Below are positions 4,902 to 5,317 of a stretch of DNA of 5,317 nt, piece after piece (within the stretch, counting starts at the first letter, position 1; every line of letters starts with the position of its first letter). The notes below the pieces were generated by a model. It made no database searches. It was not told the origin of the DNA and was given only the letters and a program-made list of their open reading frames with translations. The stretch comes from Chitinophagales bacterium (GTDB taxonomy: Bacteria; Bacteroidota; Bacteroidia; Chitinophagales; Chitinophagaceae): assembly GCA_025355935.1 (NCBI GenBank), contig JANXYS010000116.1, forward strand, positions 1 through 5,317, read 5' to 3'. The position numbers and the translations under genes were made by a program.

Positions 4902-4941
4902 GAGGATCACGGTGAGATAATTTACTATCTCCATAGATCTC
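4902..4941 (+). other. Composite hairpin in the rpsE-rpmD spacer
   Basis: An upper stem pairs GAGATA (4914-4919) with TATCTC (4926-4931) perfectly around a six-base ATTTAC loop, extended by G4912-C4932 across a bulged T. A lower stem pairs GAGGATC (4902-4908) with GATCTC (4936-4941), six pairs with one bulged G. The shape resembles the composite hairpin before rplF. It starts seven bases after the rpsE stop and ends 24 bases before the preferred rpmD ATG. No T-run follows. Confidence 0.4.
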
Positions 4942-4965
4942 TTATATACTTCATAAATGGTAATT

Positions 4966-5154
4966 ATGAAAAAGATAAAAGTAACACAGATAAAAAGTGT
5001 AATCGACAGATCAGAGCGCCAAAAAAGAACGATGGTTGCTTTAGGCCTACGTAAAATAAATGCTACTGTGGAAGTCGAAGCAACGCCTCAGATATTAGGG
5101 ATGGTTACTAAGGTGACCCACCTTGTTAAGATGGAAGAGCTAGCGGGTGAATAG
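4966..5154 (+). CDS. rpmD: Large-subunit ribosomal protein uL30 (L30)
   Basis: This encodes a 62-residue uL30, near the usual 58-62. uL30 is a small protein at the base of the central protuberance, close to 5S rRNA and domain II of 23S rRNA; it is absent from some bacterial groups. Conserved parts are MKKIKVTQIKSVIDRSERQKRTMVALGLRKINATVEVE (1-38) and the family region ATPQILGMVTKVTHLVKMEE (39-58). The ATG at 4966 is preferred because MKKIKVTQIKS fits the family start directly at the first beta strand and has A at -3. An in-frame ATG at 4957 would add only MVI and cannot be excluded. It is followed by a 94-base spacer before rplO. Confidence 0.95.
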   Translation: MKKIKVTQIKSVIDRSERQKRTMVALGLRKINATVEVEATPQILGMVTKVTHLVKMEELAGE

Positions 5155-5191
5155 TGACTCTTTAACTATAATGCATAGCTGAATTGAAGGT

Positions 5192-5207
5192 TTAATTTTA
5201 CAATTAA
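5192..5207 (+). other. AT-only inverted repeat in the rpmD-rplO spacer
   Basis: TTAATT (5192-5197) and AATTAA (5202-5207) are perfect arms around a TTAC loop. The stem is made of A-T pairs only and would be weak as RNA; in such AT-rich sequence it may well be accidental. Confidence 0.2.
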
Positions 5208-5212
5208 TATTG

Positions 5213-5229
5213 CGAGGGGTGATTCCCCG
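5213..5229 (+). other. GC-rich stem-loop in the rplO leader
   Basis: GGGG (5216-5219) pairs with CCCC (5225-5228) around a TGATT loop, with a possible C5213-G5229 closing pair across two unpaired bases. This is a local G/C-rich island in an AT-rich spacer, ending 19 bases before the rplO ATG. The purine run GCGAGGGG is too far from the start (about 29 bases) for a Shine-Dalgarno role. No T-run follows, so it is not an intrinsic terminator. Confidence 0.35.
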
Positions 5230-5248
5230 TAAGTCTAAAATCAAAATA

Positions 5249-5317
5249 ATGAATCTACATACATTAAGACCTGCAAAAGGTGCAACACACAAAGAAAAGC
5301 GTATTGGTCGCGGTGAG
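5249..5317 (+). CDS. rplO: Large-subunit ribosomal protein uL15 (L15), 3' partial
   Basis: This is the first 23 codons of uL15, cut off by the window end. uL15 is a core protein of the 50S subunit whose long basic extension threads through 23S rRNA; it joins late in assembly. The visible MNLHTLRPAKGATHKEKRIGRGE matches the family N-terminus (MNLHTLKPA.GS.....RIGRG), which leads into the glycine-rich G.GSG.GGT segment that would start just beyond the window. The ATG at 5249 follows TCTAAAATCAAAATA with A at -3 and no Shine-Dalgarno sequence. Its place after rpmD is the standard spc order, in which secY comes next. Confidence 0.96.
   Translation, partial: MNLHTLRPAKGATHKEKRIGRGE

Overview
The window is a stretch of the bacterial S10-spc ribosomal protein gene cluster, entirely on the + strand, in the conserved order rplP(partial)-rpmC-rpsQ-rplN-rplX-rplE-rpsN-rpsH-rplF-rplR-rpsE-rpmD-rplO(partial). 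The proteins are uL16, uL29, uS17, uL14, uL24, uL5, uS14, uS8, uL6, uL18, uS5, uL30 and uL15. All eleven complete genes have normal family lengths and intact family motifs, with no frameshift, insertion element, tRNA, CRISPR or foreign gene.

The source is most likely a member of the Bacteroidota. No start codon has a convincing Shine-Dalgarno sequence; starts instead follow A-rich tracts, with A at -3 in 10 of the 12 visible starts. The proteins also read like that phylum, for example the uL29 segment FAHAIAPLENP, the uL15 start MNLHTLRPAKGATHKEKRIGRG, and the long zinc-free uS14. Chitinophagales or a related order is my best guess, from memory of similar sequences rather than from a search.

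Layout: 1-355 end of rplP; 453-662 rpmC; 679-963 rpsQ; 1087-1455 rplN; 1516-1854 rplX, overlapping rplE (1854-2420) by one base; 2451-2720 rpsN; 2854-3252 rpsH; 3358-3912 rplF; 3993-4349 rplR; 4376-4894 rpsE; 4966-5154 rpmD; 5249 to the end, start of rplO. No gene-free stretch exceeds 133 bases. For three genes I prefer a start inside the longest ORF: rplX (1516, not 1468), rplF (3358, not GTG 3313) and rpmD (4966, not 4957).

The genes supply ribosome parts: uL16, uL5, uL18 and uL30 belong to the central protuberance and tRNA-binding face of the large subunit, uL24 and uL29 to the base and tunnel exit, uL14 and uL6 to the factor-binding side, uL15 to the core, and uS17, uS14, uS8 and uS5 to the small subunit. 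They are presumably co-transcribed as part of a longer unit running in from upstream (rpsC side) and out downstream (toward secY).

The part not explained by the proteins is the spacing. Eight of the twelve junctions are 60-133 bases long, wide for this cluster, and most hold a possible RNA stem-loop. The strongest is a 15-bp hairpin built from phased TTTGCA repeats in front of rplX; composite hairpins stand before rplF and rpmD. They lack the T-run of intrinsic terminators. They could be control or processing elements, or simply decayed intergenic repeats. I see no previously undescribed protein system here.
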